Shown here piece after piece: positions 16,926-25,437 of a stretch of 64,000 nucleotides of DNA. Below the pieces are notes generated by a model. That model saw nothing but the letters and a program-made list of their open reading frames with translations. It had not been told where the DNA came from and made no database searches. Position 1 is the stretch's first letter. Each line of letters begins with the position of its first letter. Made by a program: the position numbers and the translations under genes. Source of the DNA: QZKY01 sp942492925 (GTDB lineage: Bacteria > Pseudomonadota > Gammaproteobacteria > Burkholderiales > Burkholderiaceae_D); NCBI GenBank assembly GCA_942492925.1, contig OW818641.1, positions 186,001-250,000 of the forward strand. The letters are read 5' to 3'.

Positions 16926-18233
16926 ATGCCTTTTCATGATTCACAACAACCCATGGAACAATTTTCAGAGCTTGCCTCTTTTCTCGACGCTCAATCCGAT
17001 CCCTATTTGCTGTTCGATCGCAACTACCGCATCCTGGCGGTCAACGCCGCGTTCCGCGATTACGCGCATGCCGCCCCCTCCGTAATCAGCCGCACGTGTT
17101 ACGACGTCTCGCATCAGTATGCCGCGCCTTGCGACCAATCCGGCGAAACCTGCCCATTGGCACGCAGCCTGATCTCGGGCAAGCCGGAATGCGATATCCA
17201 CTTGCACCATACTCCTCACGGCGAGGAATACGTCAATATCGAGCTAACCCCTATCCGCGGAAAGGACGGTGATATCGTTTGCTTTGTCGAGCGCATGAAG
17301 CCGGTCAGCGAAGCCAAAGGACTCACAGAAGGCCAAGGCTTGATTGGCCGCTCACCCGCCTTCCAGAAAATGCTTGCCCTTGCCACGCGGGTGGCGCCCT
17401 CTGAAGCGGTTGTGCTCCTTTCCGGCGAATCCGGTACCGGCAAGGAATTGGCCGCCCATGCCATCCACCACGCCAGTCGCCGCGCCAACGCTCCCTTTAT
17501 TGCGGTCGATTGCTCGGGTATTCCGGAAACCCTGTTTGAAAGCGAGCTGTTCGGTCACGAACGCGGCGCGTTCACCGGTGCCATCTCGCGCAAGCAGGGG
17601 CTGGTGGAAGCAGCCAGTGGCGGGACGCTCTTTCTGGATGAAGTGGGCGAAATCCCGCTGTCGATGCAGGTGAAATTGCTGCGCCTGCTCGAAACCGGCA
17701 CCTTTCGGCGGGTCGGGTCGACCGAATTGCAATATGCGAACATCCGCGTCATTTCTGCGACGCACCGCGACTTGCGGCAGATGGTCCAGGAGGGCAGTTT
17801 TCGAGCCGATCTCTTCTATCGCCTGAACATTTTTCCGATTCAAATGCCATCGCTTCGCGAGAGGATGGCCGATCTACCCTTGCTGGTCAAAACCCTGCTC
17901 GCACGCGTCTCGCCTGAGCGCACCCTGAACCTTTCGCCAGATGCCCTCCAAGTTCTGCTCGACTATGCTTTTCCGGGCAACGTGCGCGAACTGCGCAATC
18001 TACTGGAACGCGCGGCACTCTTGTGCGATGGCGACCGGATCACGCCTGCCCACCTTGCCCTTCCCAAGGCACCCACCAAAACTTCACCGCCGCGACCGGA
18101 CCTAAGCGATCCTGCACTGCGTCAGTGGCTCACTGATTTTCGCGGTAGCCGCAAGGAACTCGCCCAGACGCTGGGTATCAGCGAACGCACGCTGTACCGC
18201 AGGATTCAGGAACTGGGAGATGCGCCAAAATAA
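16926..18233 (+). CDS. PAS-containing sigma54-dependent transcriptional activator
   Basis: A 435-residue bacterial enhancer-binding protein. A PAS domain (residues 12-120) contains a Cys/His cluster C58, H63, C69 and C76 (CYDVSHQYAAPCD...TCP), which could hold a metal or sense redox. The AAA+ domain follows, with Walker A GESGTGKE, the sigma54-contact loop GAFTGA and Walker B GGTLFLDEVGE. A C-terminal Fis-type helix-turn-helix ends the protein (RKELAQTLGISERTLYRRIQEL). It lies next to frc, so oxalate or formate metabolism is the likely target, by context only. The start is uncertain, with MEQFSEL at 16956 as an alternative. It ends one base before the stop of the converging Sel1 gene. Confidence 0.93.
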   Translation: MPFHDSQQPMEQFSELASFLDAQSDPYLLFDRNYRILAVNAAFRDYAHAAPSVISRTCYDVSHQYAAPCDQSGETCPLARSLISGKPECDIHLHHTPHGEEYVNIELTPIRGKDGDIVCFVERMKPVSEAKGLTEGQGLIGRSPAFQKMLALATRVAPSEAVVLLSGESGTGKELAAHAIHHASRRANAPFIAVDCSGIPETLFESELFGHERGAFTGAISRKQGLVEAASGGTLFLDEVGEIPLSMQVKLLRLLETGTFRRVGSTELQYANIRVISATHRDLRQMVQEGSFRADLFYRLNIFPIQMPSLRERMADLPLLVKTLLARVSPERTLNLSPDALQVLLDYAFPGNVRELRNLLERAALLCDGDRITPAHLALPKAPTKTSPPRPDLSDPALRQWLTDFRGSRKELAQTLGISERTLYRRIQELGDAPK

Positions 18234-19277
18234 TTATTGAAACGGGGTATCCGGCGCACTGGCAGCATCGTGTTCCAAACTGGTTAAGGCAAACGCGCAT
18301 TGCATGTCGCCCGCCCGTGCGCCTTCTGCGTACCAATTCGCGGCTTTTTGTACATCGCGCGCAACCCCGCGCCCATCACGATACAAACTACCGAGCCACA
18401 AGTAGGCGGTAGCAAACCCTTTTCCCATGGCTGCTGAGAACAGCTTCATGCCCTGCTCGACATCTCGCTTGCCGTGCGAGCCTGTCACCAAATGATGTCC
18501 CAGGATGGCCATTGATCGCGCGTCGCCACACTCGGCAACACGCATCAGCCACGCATGTCCTGCTTCAACATCCTGCGGCACATGTTGTCCAGCCAAATAC
18601 AAATCGGAAAGGTGATTGCCGGCATTGAAATAACCAGCATTGAACGCTTTCTCCAGCATTGGCATCCCACTTGCGACATCTTTTTTGCATCCCTCCCCAA
18701 GGACACGCATCATCCCGACCGACGCAACCGCCACCACCATCCCGTTTTCGGCGCCGAACGACAACAGACGATAGGCTTTTGCCTTGTCTACTGGCACGCC
18801 CTCACCCGATTGATACAGCCATCCCAAATTGCAGGCCGCACGCACATCGCCTTCCTGTGCTGCACGCTCGTACCAGGCAATCGCAACAGATAAATCACGT
18901 TCTATGGCAATGCCAAATGCGTAGATTTTCCCCATGTGAAACATCGCCGTCGCATCGCCCAATTCGGCCAAAGTACGGATGCGCTCAATGGCGCGCGGAT
19001 AAGCGGTAGGCACGGTATTGTCATCATCTTCGCTGCGGGTCACGCGTGTTTGCGCTTCGGCGCGATGTTTCGCATTCGCCAATTGATGCAACAAGTAGCA
19101 TAGGAAGTCCCCCATTGACGCACTCTCGCGAATTTCTGACCAAACAATCTCATCGATGACGCTATCGTCGTAGTCGTAGTCCCAAGCGCGCTTTTTCAGA
19201 ATGTTATGCATGTGGTGCTCATAGATTGTTTTTACCTTGTTGATCGCGCACGGGGAGACGCAACGTTTATACGCCAT
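18234..19277 (-). CDS. Sel1-like (TPR) repeat protein
   Basis: A 347-residue protein with about six consecutive Sel1 repeats from residue 110 on, recognisable by the A-x-LG-xLY-xxG pattern (CNLGWLYQSGEGVPVD, LWLGSLYRDGRGVARD). These form an alpha-solenoid for protein contacts. There is no signal peptide. The first 100 residues are charged and acidic (DYDYDDSVIDEIVW) and resemble no known domain. The partner is unknown. It sits between the activator gene, stop to stop with no gap, and the terminator of the CoA-transferase gene. Confidence 0.85.
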   Translation of the reverse strand: MAYKRCVSPCAINKVKTIYEHHMHNILKKRAWDYDYDDSVIDEIVWSEIRESASMGDFLCYLLHQLANAKHRAEAQTRVTRSEDDDNTVPTAYPRAIERIRTLAELGDATAMFHMGKIYAFGIAIERDLSVAIAWYERAAQEGDVRAACNLGWLYQSGEGVPVDKAKAYRLLSFGAENGMVVAVASVGMMRVLGEGCKKDVASGMPMLEKAFNAGYFNAGNHLSDLYLAGQHVPQDVEAGHAWLMRVAECGDARSMAILGHHLVTGSHGKRDVEQGMKLFSAAMGKGFATAYLWLGSLYRDGRGVARDVQKAANWYAEGARAGDMQCAFALTSLEHDAASAPDTPFQ

Positions 19278-19374
19278 TGCGCGCTATCGATTCGAAAATG
19301 GTACCGGAATTCGGCTGGCGCGGCGAGAGTCGTAGGAATTATTTGCGCGCGGCCGGATATCCTTGAACACAAAT

Positions 19375-19409
19375 AAAAAGCCCCGCTTTTTTGTTAAGCG
19401 GGGCTTTTT
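19375..19409 (-). terminator. Rho-independent terminator after the CoA-transferase gene
   Basis: Perfect 14-base stem, AAAAAGCCCCGCTT (19375-19388) with AAGCGGGGCTTTTT (19396-19409), loop TTTTGTT. It is downstream of 19466-21007 on the minus strand. Confidence 0.9.
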
Positions 19410-19465
19410 AACAATCTGAAGAACCTGTTGCCAGGTTCATTTTTCGTCATGGCGACGATGTCTGC

Positions 19466-21007
19466 TTACGCAGCGCGAATCATGGCCTTTCCTGGCGGAA
19501 GCATAGTGCCCGTTTCGTACAAGCGTTGGTGCCACGAGAGCGCCTTTTCAATAACGTGAGGCGTTTGGCCGCCACGCTTGATGGCTTCGTCGACATATTC
19601 CTGCAACAAGACTTTGTACGGGCCTTCCACGCAGTTGTCGATGATGACCTGAGCGCGTTCACGCGGTGCGAGGCCACGCAAATCAGCAAGGCCAACCTCA
19701 GTAACCAGGATGTCCACATCGTGCTCGTTATGATCAACGTGTGGCACCATGGGCACGATGCTGGAAATAGCGCCATCCCGTGCAATCGACTTCGTGACAA
19801 AGACCGACAAATAGGCGTTGTGGGTGAAGTCGCCAGAACCGCCAATGCCATTCATCATGTGCGTACCCATGACGTGCGTGGAATTGACGTTACCGTAGAT
19901 GTCCGCTTCCAGGGCCGTATTGATCGTGATGAGACCAAGACGTTGAACCACTTCCGGATGGTTGCTGAGTGTTTGCTGGCGAATCACCAACTTGTCCTTG
20001 TAGCGACCAAAGTTTTCAAACACTTTCTTGCTCATCTCTTCCGACAGCGTAATGGCCGTGCAGGAGGCATAGTCCATCATGCCGGAGTCGATCAGCTCAA
20101 AGGTCGAATCTTGCGCGACCTCGGAATACATCGTCAGGTTCTTGAACGGACCATTTTTCAGACCCGACATGACTGCGTTGGCGATGGTGCCAACCCCCAC
20201 TTGCATCGGACGCAGGCTCTCCGTCAAGCGGCCTTTCTTCATCTCATCCTGGAAGAAGTCAACCAAGTGATCCGCAATCTTTTGTGTATCCGCATCCGCC
20301 GGCAGATTGGCGGACGGCGTATCCCATTCGTCATTGATCACGATCGCCACAATCTTCTCAGGCGGGATATGGATCGCGTGAGAACCAACGCGGTCGCTAG
20401 GCGTCATGATGCCGATCGGCGCACCGTTCGGGAACTGCGGCCATTTTTCCGGCCAGAAAATGTCATGGGCACCTTCCATCTCGAGCGAGTAGGCAAGATT
20501 GATTTCCACAATCACCTGCTCTGCTTGCGCCGCGAAAATTTCGCTATTCCCGCCAGAAGCGGTCGGCACAATCCCGCCATCTTCAGTGATGGCAACGGCT
20601 TCAATGATGGCCAGATTGATGGGGCCAAAATGATTTTTGCGCAAGCGCTCGCCCGTCTCGAACAGATGAGAGTCGAAGTACATGATTTCGCCGCGATTAA
20701 TGGCGTCGCGCATCGTGCGGTCCGTTTGAAACGGTGAACGCTTATAGAGCGCGCCCGATTTAGCCAAATCGGAATCAACATTATTGCCCAGCGACGCGCC
20801 CGTCAGGTAGGTGAGCTTCAGGTCGCGGGCGTCAGGGCGGCGGGCAATAGCACGCGGCACGACTTTGGCGCTTCCGGCGAGCGTGAACCCGCTCGCGCCA
20901 ATGACCATGCCTTTTTTAACATACTCGACAGCAACTTCCGGCGCGGTAATCTTTTCCAGCAGCTGGGGCATGCGAATACGTTTTTTAATCAATACATCAT
21001 CTTTCAT
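19466..21007 (-). CDS. Acetyl-CoA hydrolase/transferase family CoA-transferase (AarC/Ach1 type)
   Basis: A 513-residue class I CoA-transferase resembling succinyl-CoA:acetate CoA-transferase. The catalytic glutamate that forms the CoA thioester is E296 in MYSEVAQDS; the glycine-rich GIGGSGDF motif lies downstream. ATG 21007 is preferred (GAGGA six bases upstream) over longer starts. In an oxalate-using cell it could make acyl-CoA from acetate, formate or succinate, perhaps priming the Frc cycle; the acceptor acid cannot be deduced. It lies between the terminator at 19375 and oxlT, and is probably a separate transcription unit. Confidence 0.9.
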   Translation of the reverse strand: MKDDVLIKKRIRMPQLLEKITAPEVAVEYVKKGMVIGASGFTLAGSAKVVPRAIARRPDARDLKLTYLTGASLGNNVDSDLAKSGALYKRSPFQTDRTMRDAINRGEIMYFDSHLFETGERLRKNHFGPINLAIIEAVAITEDGGIVPTASGGNSEIFAAQAEQVIVEINLAYSLEMEGAHDIFWPEKWPQFPNGAPIGIMTPSDRVGSHAIHIPPEKIVAIVINDEWDTPSANLPADADTQKIADHLVDFFQDEMKKGRLTESLRPMQVGVGTIANAVMSGLKNGPFKNLTMYSEVAQDSTFELIDSGMMDYASCTAITLSEEMSKKVFENFGRYKDKLVIRQQTLSNHPEVVQRLGLITINTALEADIYGNVNSTHVMGTHMMNGIGGSGDFTHNAYLSVFVTKSIARDGAISSIVPMVPHVDHNEHDVDILVTEVGLADLRGLAPRERAQVIIDNCVEGPYKVLLQEYVDEAIKRGGQTPHVIEKALSWHQRLYETGTMLPPGKAMIRAA

Positions 21008-21539
21008 AAATCCTCGTTTATTTATATGGGTCTTAACGAATTGGAAAGTGCTGAGGGGTTCAGCAAGCAGCCTGAGGATAGAAAAGAACGCCATCCTGGT
21101 CGGAGGACGCCATTTTACAAGCTAGCGATGAGGGTGTCGGAAGCGCGAGCGAAGTATAACGTAATCAGAGGAAAAGGGGAAAGTCTCCGATGTGTAACAA
21201 CAGATTTTACTTTTTATATGTAATCACCGAATAGCAGGCGCTCCCGCCCTTCCGCGCGACCTGATTTGGCTTGCCAGGCGAAAAGCCGCAAACCCTCGGC
21301 TGCCCCCCCCCAGGCAGGGGTCACGCCTCCCGATTATGCGACGTCCCCATGACGTCAACAGGGGCCAAGGGGCGCTCGCGAACGTGTCGGACATTCCTCT
21401 TCCCAGCGCCGACTGTTTCTCACCCAATACCCCTGATACAAACGTAAAACCCCCGCTTCATGGAAAAGACGGGGGGCTCAGAAGCAAAACAGCGGCCCGA
21501 AGGCCGCTGTTTTGAGACTCACTTGCTAACAGGTAGCAA
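21008..21539. other. Intergenic region between CoA-transferase and oxlT
   Basis: 532 bases without a supported gene. It contains a TATACT box on the minus strand that may serve the CoA-transferase gene (no good -35), a run of nine C (21303-21311), and the oxlT terminator at its right end. Two short ORFs here (21026-21223, 21224-21427) have no RBS or protein character. Confidence 0.5.
21485..21514 (-). terminator. Terminator hairpin after oxlT
   Basis: Perfect 13-base stem, CAAAACAGCGGCC (21485-21497) with GGCCGCTGTTTTG (21502-21514), around a CGAA tetraloop. It is just downstream of the oxlT stop. Confidence 0.8.
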
Positions 21540-22832
21540 TTAAGCTTTTGCTGCTTGTGCTGCCATCGCATCAACCTTAGCGTTGTTTTCAGTGATGAAA
21601 CGACGACGCCACGGTTTGAGAACGAAGAATGCCAGGAACGAGCAGGTGAACGCGATACATGCCGACAGGATGAACACGCGATCCCAGTTACCGCCTGCAG
21701 ACAGAGCTGCAGCAAACGGAACCAGCAAGGACGATGTACCTTTTGCGGTGTAGAGCGTACCAGCATTACCAGCGGCGTTTTTCGCACCGAAGGTGTCTGC
21801 GCACATGGATGGGAACAGCGAGAAGATTTCGCCCCAGAACGCGAACGTCAGAGCTGCGAAAACCATGAAGCCCCACGGCGTACGGCCAGTCCACATCAGA
21901 CCCAGCAGCGACAGACCTTCGCAGCCGAACACGATCAACATGGTGTTTTCACGACCGATACGGTCAGAGATGTAGCCGCACAGCGGACGGGTAGCACCGT
22001 TAGCGATATTGTCGATCGACATAGCCATCGTCAACAGCGGGAGGGTGATGCCCAACAGCGTGACGGGGATCTTGGCCAGACCGTAGTCACGAGCAACCGG
22101 ACCGAAGGAAGCCGTTGCCATGATACCGCCGGAAGCTACGCCCACGAAGCAGATGTAGATCAGCCAGAAAATCGGCTGACGAACAATTTGCGTCGGCGTG
22201 AATTCCATCTTCGAGGTGATAACGCGCGGAACAGCCTTAATGGACGGATCCAGCTTCGCCTTCGGCATGAAGAACGAGCAGATTGCGATCACGATACCTT
22301 GGCCAATACCGAACACGAAGAACGCTTTTTGGTAGCCGGAGCTGTTGATCATCGCTGCAACCGGAACAACGGTAAACGCTGCACCTGCACCGAAGCCTGC
22401 TGCCGTCGCACCTGCTGCGAGACCGCGCTTGTCCGGGAACCATTTAACTGCTTGACCCACTGCAGTACCGTAAACGGCACCTGCACCCATACCAGTCACC
22501 ACAGCTGCTGCGTACAGGAATGTGAGGGAGTCAGCATAGGAGTTCATCACCCAGCCTGCTGCTGCCAGAACTGCGCCGCCCAAAATGGTGACGCCCGGGC
22601 CGAATTTGTCAGCACACCAGCCTTCAACCGGAACCAACCAGGTTTCGAAGAAAATGAAGATGGTGAATGCCAACTGAACTGACGTACGCGACCAACCCCA
22701 TTTATCCTGGATCGGCGCCACGAACAGCGTCCAGCCGTACTGGCAGTTTGCAACCGTTGCCATACAGATGATCCCGAGGACCAGCTGTATCCAACGATTT
22801 GGATACTTCTCAACTTTACCTTCTGTAGCCAT
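21540..22832 (-). CDS. oxlT: Oxalate:formate antiporter (MFS, OxlT-like)
   Basis: A 430-residue major facilitator protein with about twelve membrane segments. It resembles OxlT, which exchanges extracellular oxalate for formate and so generates proton-motive force. The two charged residues that bind oxalate in OxlT have counterparts: R282 in NGATRPLCGY and K364 in LYTAKGTSS. The inter-domain loop motif DRIGR follows TM8. ATG 22832 has a strong AAGGAGAG at the right distance. Neighbouring frc supports oxalate as the substrate, although the wider OxlT family includes other organic-acid carriers. Confidence 0.88.
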   Translation of the reverse strand: MATEGKVEKYPNRWIQLVLGIICMATVANCQYGWTLFVAPIQDKWGWSRTSVQLAFTIFIFFETWLVPVEGWCADKFGPGVTILGGAVLAAAGWVMNSYADSLTFLYAAAVVTGMGAGAVYGTAVGQAVKWFPDKRGLAAGATAAGFGAGAAFTVVPVAAMINSSGYQKAFFVFGIGQGIVIAICSFFMPKAKLDPSIKAVPRVITSKMEFTPTQIVRQPIFWLIYICFVGVASGGIMATASFGPVARDYGLAKIPVTLLGITLPLLTMAMSIDNIANGATRPLCGYISDRIGRENTMLIVFGCEGLSLLGLMWTGRTPWGFMVFAALTFAFWGEIFSLFPSMCADTFGAKNAAGNAGTLYTAKGTSSLLVPFAAALSAGGNWDRVFILSACIAFTCSFLAFFVLKPWRRRFITENNAKVDAMAAQAAKA

Positions 22833-22985
22833 ATGTCTACTCTCCTTAAGGTTATTTTGAAACAATACACTTCAACGGATTGCTCCGTCTGTTGCCTGAC
22901 TCTGCACCTAAAACCGAAACACACCGGTAAGTTTTTCTGCCCATGTATGACGGCTTACGGAATTGCCATTCAATTGTGCGAGAAC

Positions 22986-23014
22986 ATTATTGCCGTGACC
23001 ATGACCACGGTCAA
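22986..23014 (-). promoter_or_regulatory. Candidate oxlT promoter with operator-like spacer
   Basis: On the minus strand: TTGACC (23009-23014), 17-base spacer, AATAAT (22986-22991), giving a leader of about 150 bases. The region holds an inverted repeat TGACC-N8-GGTCA (22996-23013), which could bind a regulator. Confidence 0.45.
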
Positions 23015-23062
23015 GAACAAAAATATTTTTATCGGGATTTCCCATATAAATTTGCGCAATCC

Positions 23063-23521
23063 CTACGCCGACTCTCCGGGTTTTGTGTTAGAAATCACGC
23101 CCTCGGCGCGCTGCATTTTCTGTCTGAGCAAGCGATTGAAAGCCGTCACGCTTGAGACGGTGCGCACATGCACCCCCTCTGCAATCACCTCTTTCTCGTC
23201 TCGCATAGACACGCGAAACACCAAGCATCTCCCTGAAATGCCCGTTAATTCAGCGGTCGCCGCCACGCGCATGCCCACGGGCGTGGCCCCTTCATGCCGA
23301 ATATCCAGACGCGTCCCCACCGATTGCTGCCCCAGCGGCAAACTCGCCTCTATGGCACGCTGCGCGGCAGCTTCCATCAACGCCACCACGGCCGGCGTTG
23401 CCAGCACCGGCATTTTGCCGCTCCCCATGCTCACCGCCGTGTGTGCTTCTGACACGGTCATTTCTGCCATACCCGTCAGCCCCGGGCGCATTTTGCCAAT
23501 CTCATCCATCACAACACCCAC
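23063..23521 (-). CDS. FlK-like hotdog thioesterase
   Basis: A 152-residue hotdog-fold protein resembling fluoroacetyl-CoA thioesterase FlK. Counted from the GTG at 23521, the FlK triad residues fall at T42 and E50 (ATPAVVALME) and H76 (DIRHEGAT). A second start, ATG 23509, would shorten it by four residues; neither has a clear RBS. Such enzymes hydrolyse small acyl-CoA esters. Lying upstream of oxlT on the same strand, it might clear formyl-CoA, oxalyl-CoA or another short acyl-CoA. The substrate is an inference from context only. Confidence 0.85.
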   Translation of the reverse strand: MGVVMDEIGKMRPGLTGMAEMTVSEAHTAVSMGSGKMPVLATPAVVALMEAAAQRAIEASLPLGQQSVGTRLDIRHEGATPVGMRVAATAELTGISGRCLVFRVSMRDEKEVIAEGVHVRTVSSVTAFNRLLRQKMQRAEGVISNTKPGESA

Positions 23522-23575
23522 GCAAGTTATCGATAGTTAGAATCATTTAATCAATTTTGCAACAATTTAAGTGAA

Positions 23576-25336
23576 TTAGTTTTTCCGCAAATCAATATAC
23601 TGCCAGTCCGATTGCAAGAGAGGATGCTTCTTAAATCCCATTACCCAAGGACGCACCAACCAATTGCGCGCGCGTGAAACGTGCAGCGACCAGGCGGTAT
23701 CCGCCTCCATCCGGCGGCTCATCTGGGCATAGAGCTGATTGCGTTTGTTGCCCGAGGGTAATAAAACGGCCTTGCGATACAAGGCATCGTAAGTTGCCGA
23801 CTGGTAACACGCATGATTGCCGCGTCCCGCATTGGGGCCATAGAGCAGTTGCACAAAATTCTCGCCCTCAGGGAAATCCGCGTGCCATGCACTCCCCCAC
23901 ATCATCAATTTACACTCCGTCGCCGCTTTGACATTGTCGGCAAAATTACTCGCCGGAAATTCCGCGCGGATCCCGATGCGATCCAATCCGCGCTTCCATA
24001 TTTCCGAAGCCAGCTTGGAACTGGCACTCGCTTCAGTGTGGATCTTGAGCAACAAGGGTTTGCCGTCCGGTAAGCTGCGGAAGCCATCCGCGCCGCGTTT
24101 GTAGCCAAAATGATCCAGCAAACGATTCGCCAATTCCGGCTCGTACGCAACGCTGCTACGGTAGGCCGGATCGTGGCCCACCACCCCCGCGGGCACCAGC
24201 ATGTGCGCCTGGCTGGCCTGGCCGCGGCGCAAGAGCGTGATTTCATCATCCACGCTGTACGCCATGGCAATCGCGCGGCGCAGCGCGATTTTTTCTTTCG
24301 AATACCCCCCCACAATCGAGTCTTTGAAATTGAAAATCGTGTACGTCACCTCCGGCTCGATCGTGCGGACCAAACGCAAGCCTTGCACAACAAATTCCGG
24401 TTTCAATTTATCCTCGTCCAGCACCTGCGTCGCGGCCAATTGCGGCAGCTTGTCGAAATCGATCTTTCCTTCCTGAAAGGCCAGCCAGCGCGACTGCTCT
24501 TCCTCGATGATGGCAATCTCCACGCGCCCGACTTGCGGCATGGTTTTGCCCTGCATGTCTTTCACAATCTGCGCGTCGCCAGGATCGGCAGATGCCGCAA
24601 AATTCCAGACGAAGCCGCGATAATCGGGGTTCGCTTCCAGCACGATTTTGCTGCGTGGGACATACTGCTTGAGCAGATACGGCCCGGTGCCCACCGGATG
24701 CTGCCCGCTTTGCAAGCCATACGCTTCAATCACTTCGCGTGCGACCGCCGCCAGCCCACCATAGGCCAGCACATAGGAAAAATTCGCATCCGGTGCATTC
24801 AAGCGAATTTGCAGCGTGTAGCGATCCAGCACGCGCAACCCCGCCACCGGCGCATCGTAATCAAACCGTCCGGTTCGCTTGGCTTTCGTCGCCAGCGCAT
24901 CCAGCCCGACGATCTTCCCTTCGACAAAACCGGCCGACGGCGAACGATTGGCCGGATCCATCAGACGCTTGATCGTGTAGACGTAATCTTGCGCAACCAG
25001 CTCGCGCTTGTGCCCTTGGAATGCCGGATCGGGGGTAAAAAAAATGCCCGGCTTGATGCGAAAAGTATAGGCTTTGCCGCGATCGCTCACGACCGGCAAC
25101 GCTTCCGCCGTTTTGGGCACTAACTTCGCCGGGCGCGCCAGGTAATCGTAAGTGAGCAAGGTTTCAAAAATCGCGTCCGCCACCCAGCCCGAATAATAAT
25201 TTTGCGTGCGCACCAGGTCGAAACCATCATCCGGCGCCTCAAATACCGTGCGCACAACCTTATTGGGATCGGCGGCGTGTGCCAGCCCCACAAAGGCCAG
25301 CATCAACAACCCTGTTTTCCAGAATGATCGCTTCAT
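23576..25336 (-). CDS. Periplasmic peptide/solute-binding protein (SBP family 5)
   Basis: A 586-residue extracytoplasmic solute receptor of the DppA/OppA type. An obvious signal peptide (MKRSFWKTGLLMLAFVGLAHA) ends at an A-x-A-like cleavage site. Family landmarks include the N-terminal DPANRSP region and the C-terminal LLYGPNAGRGNHACYQ stretch. ATG 25336 is used; longer extensions lack signal-peptide sense. No ABC permease or ATPase genes lie next to it, so it would work with a transporter encoded elsewhere or it is an orphan. Divergent from ribF. Confidence 0.9.
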   Translation of the reverse strand: MKRSFWKTGLLMLAFVGLAHAADPNKVVRTVFEAPDDGFDLVRTQNYYSGWVADAIFETLLTYDYLARPAKLVPKTAEALPVVSDRGKAYTFRIKPGIFFTPDPAFQGHKRELVAQDYVYTIKRLMDPANRSPSAGFVEGKIVGLDALATKAKRTGRFDYDAPVAGLRVLDRYTLQIRLNAPDANFSYVLAYGGLAAVAREVIEAYGLQSGQHPVGTGPYLLKQYVPRSKIVLEANPDYRGFVWNFAASADPGDAQIVKDMQGKTMPQVGRVEIAIIEEEQSRWLAFQEGKIDFDKLPQLAATQVLDEDKLKPEFVVQGLRLVRTIEPEVTYTIFNFKDSIVGGYSKEKIALRRAIAMAYSVDDEITLLRRGQASQAHMLVPAGVVGHDPAYRSSVAYEPELANRLLDHFGYKRGADGFRSLPDGKPLLLKIHTEASASSKLASEIWKRGLDRIGIRAEFPASNFADNVKAATECKLMMWGSAWHADFPEGENFVQLLYGPNAGRGNHACYQSATYDALYRKAVLLPSGNKRNQLYAQMSRRMEADTAWSLHVSRARNWLVRPWVMGFKKHPLLQSDWQYIDLRKN

Positions 25337-25437
25337 GATTTTCCGTTTTGCCTCACGTCCGTCTAGGATATTATGTAATGTTCGCCAGCAAAAGGCTTTA
25401 TAATTTTTTGTTCGACACCCTCTTGTTTTGGCTCTGG

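Noticed and set aside
25337..25437. FMN riboswitch before ribF
   Set aside because: The leader is too short and has none of the conserved RFN stems; ribF is not always riboswitch-controlled.
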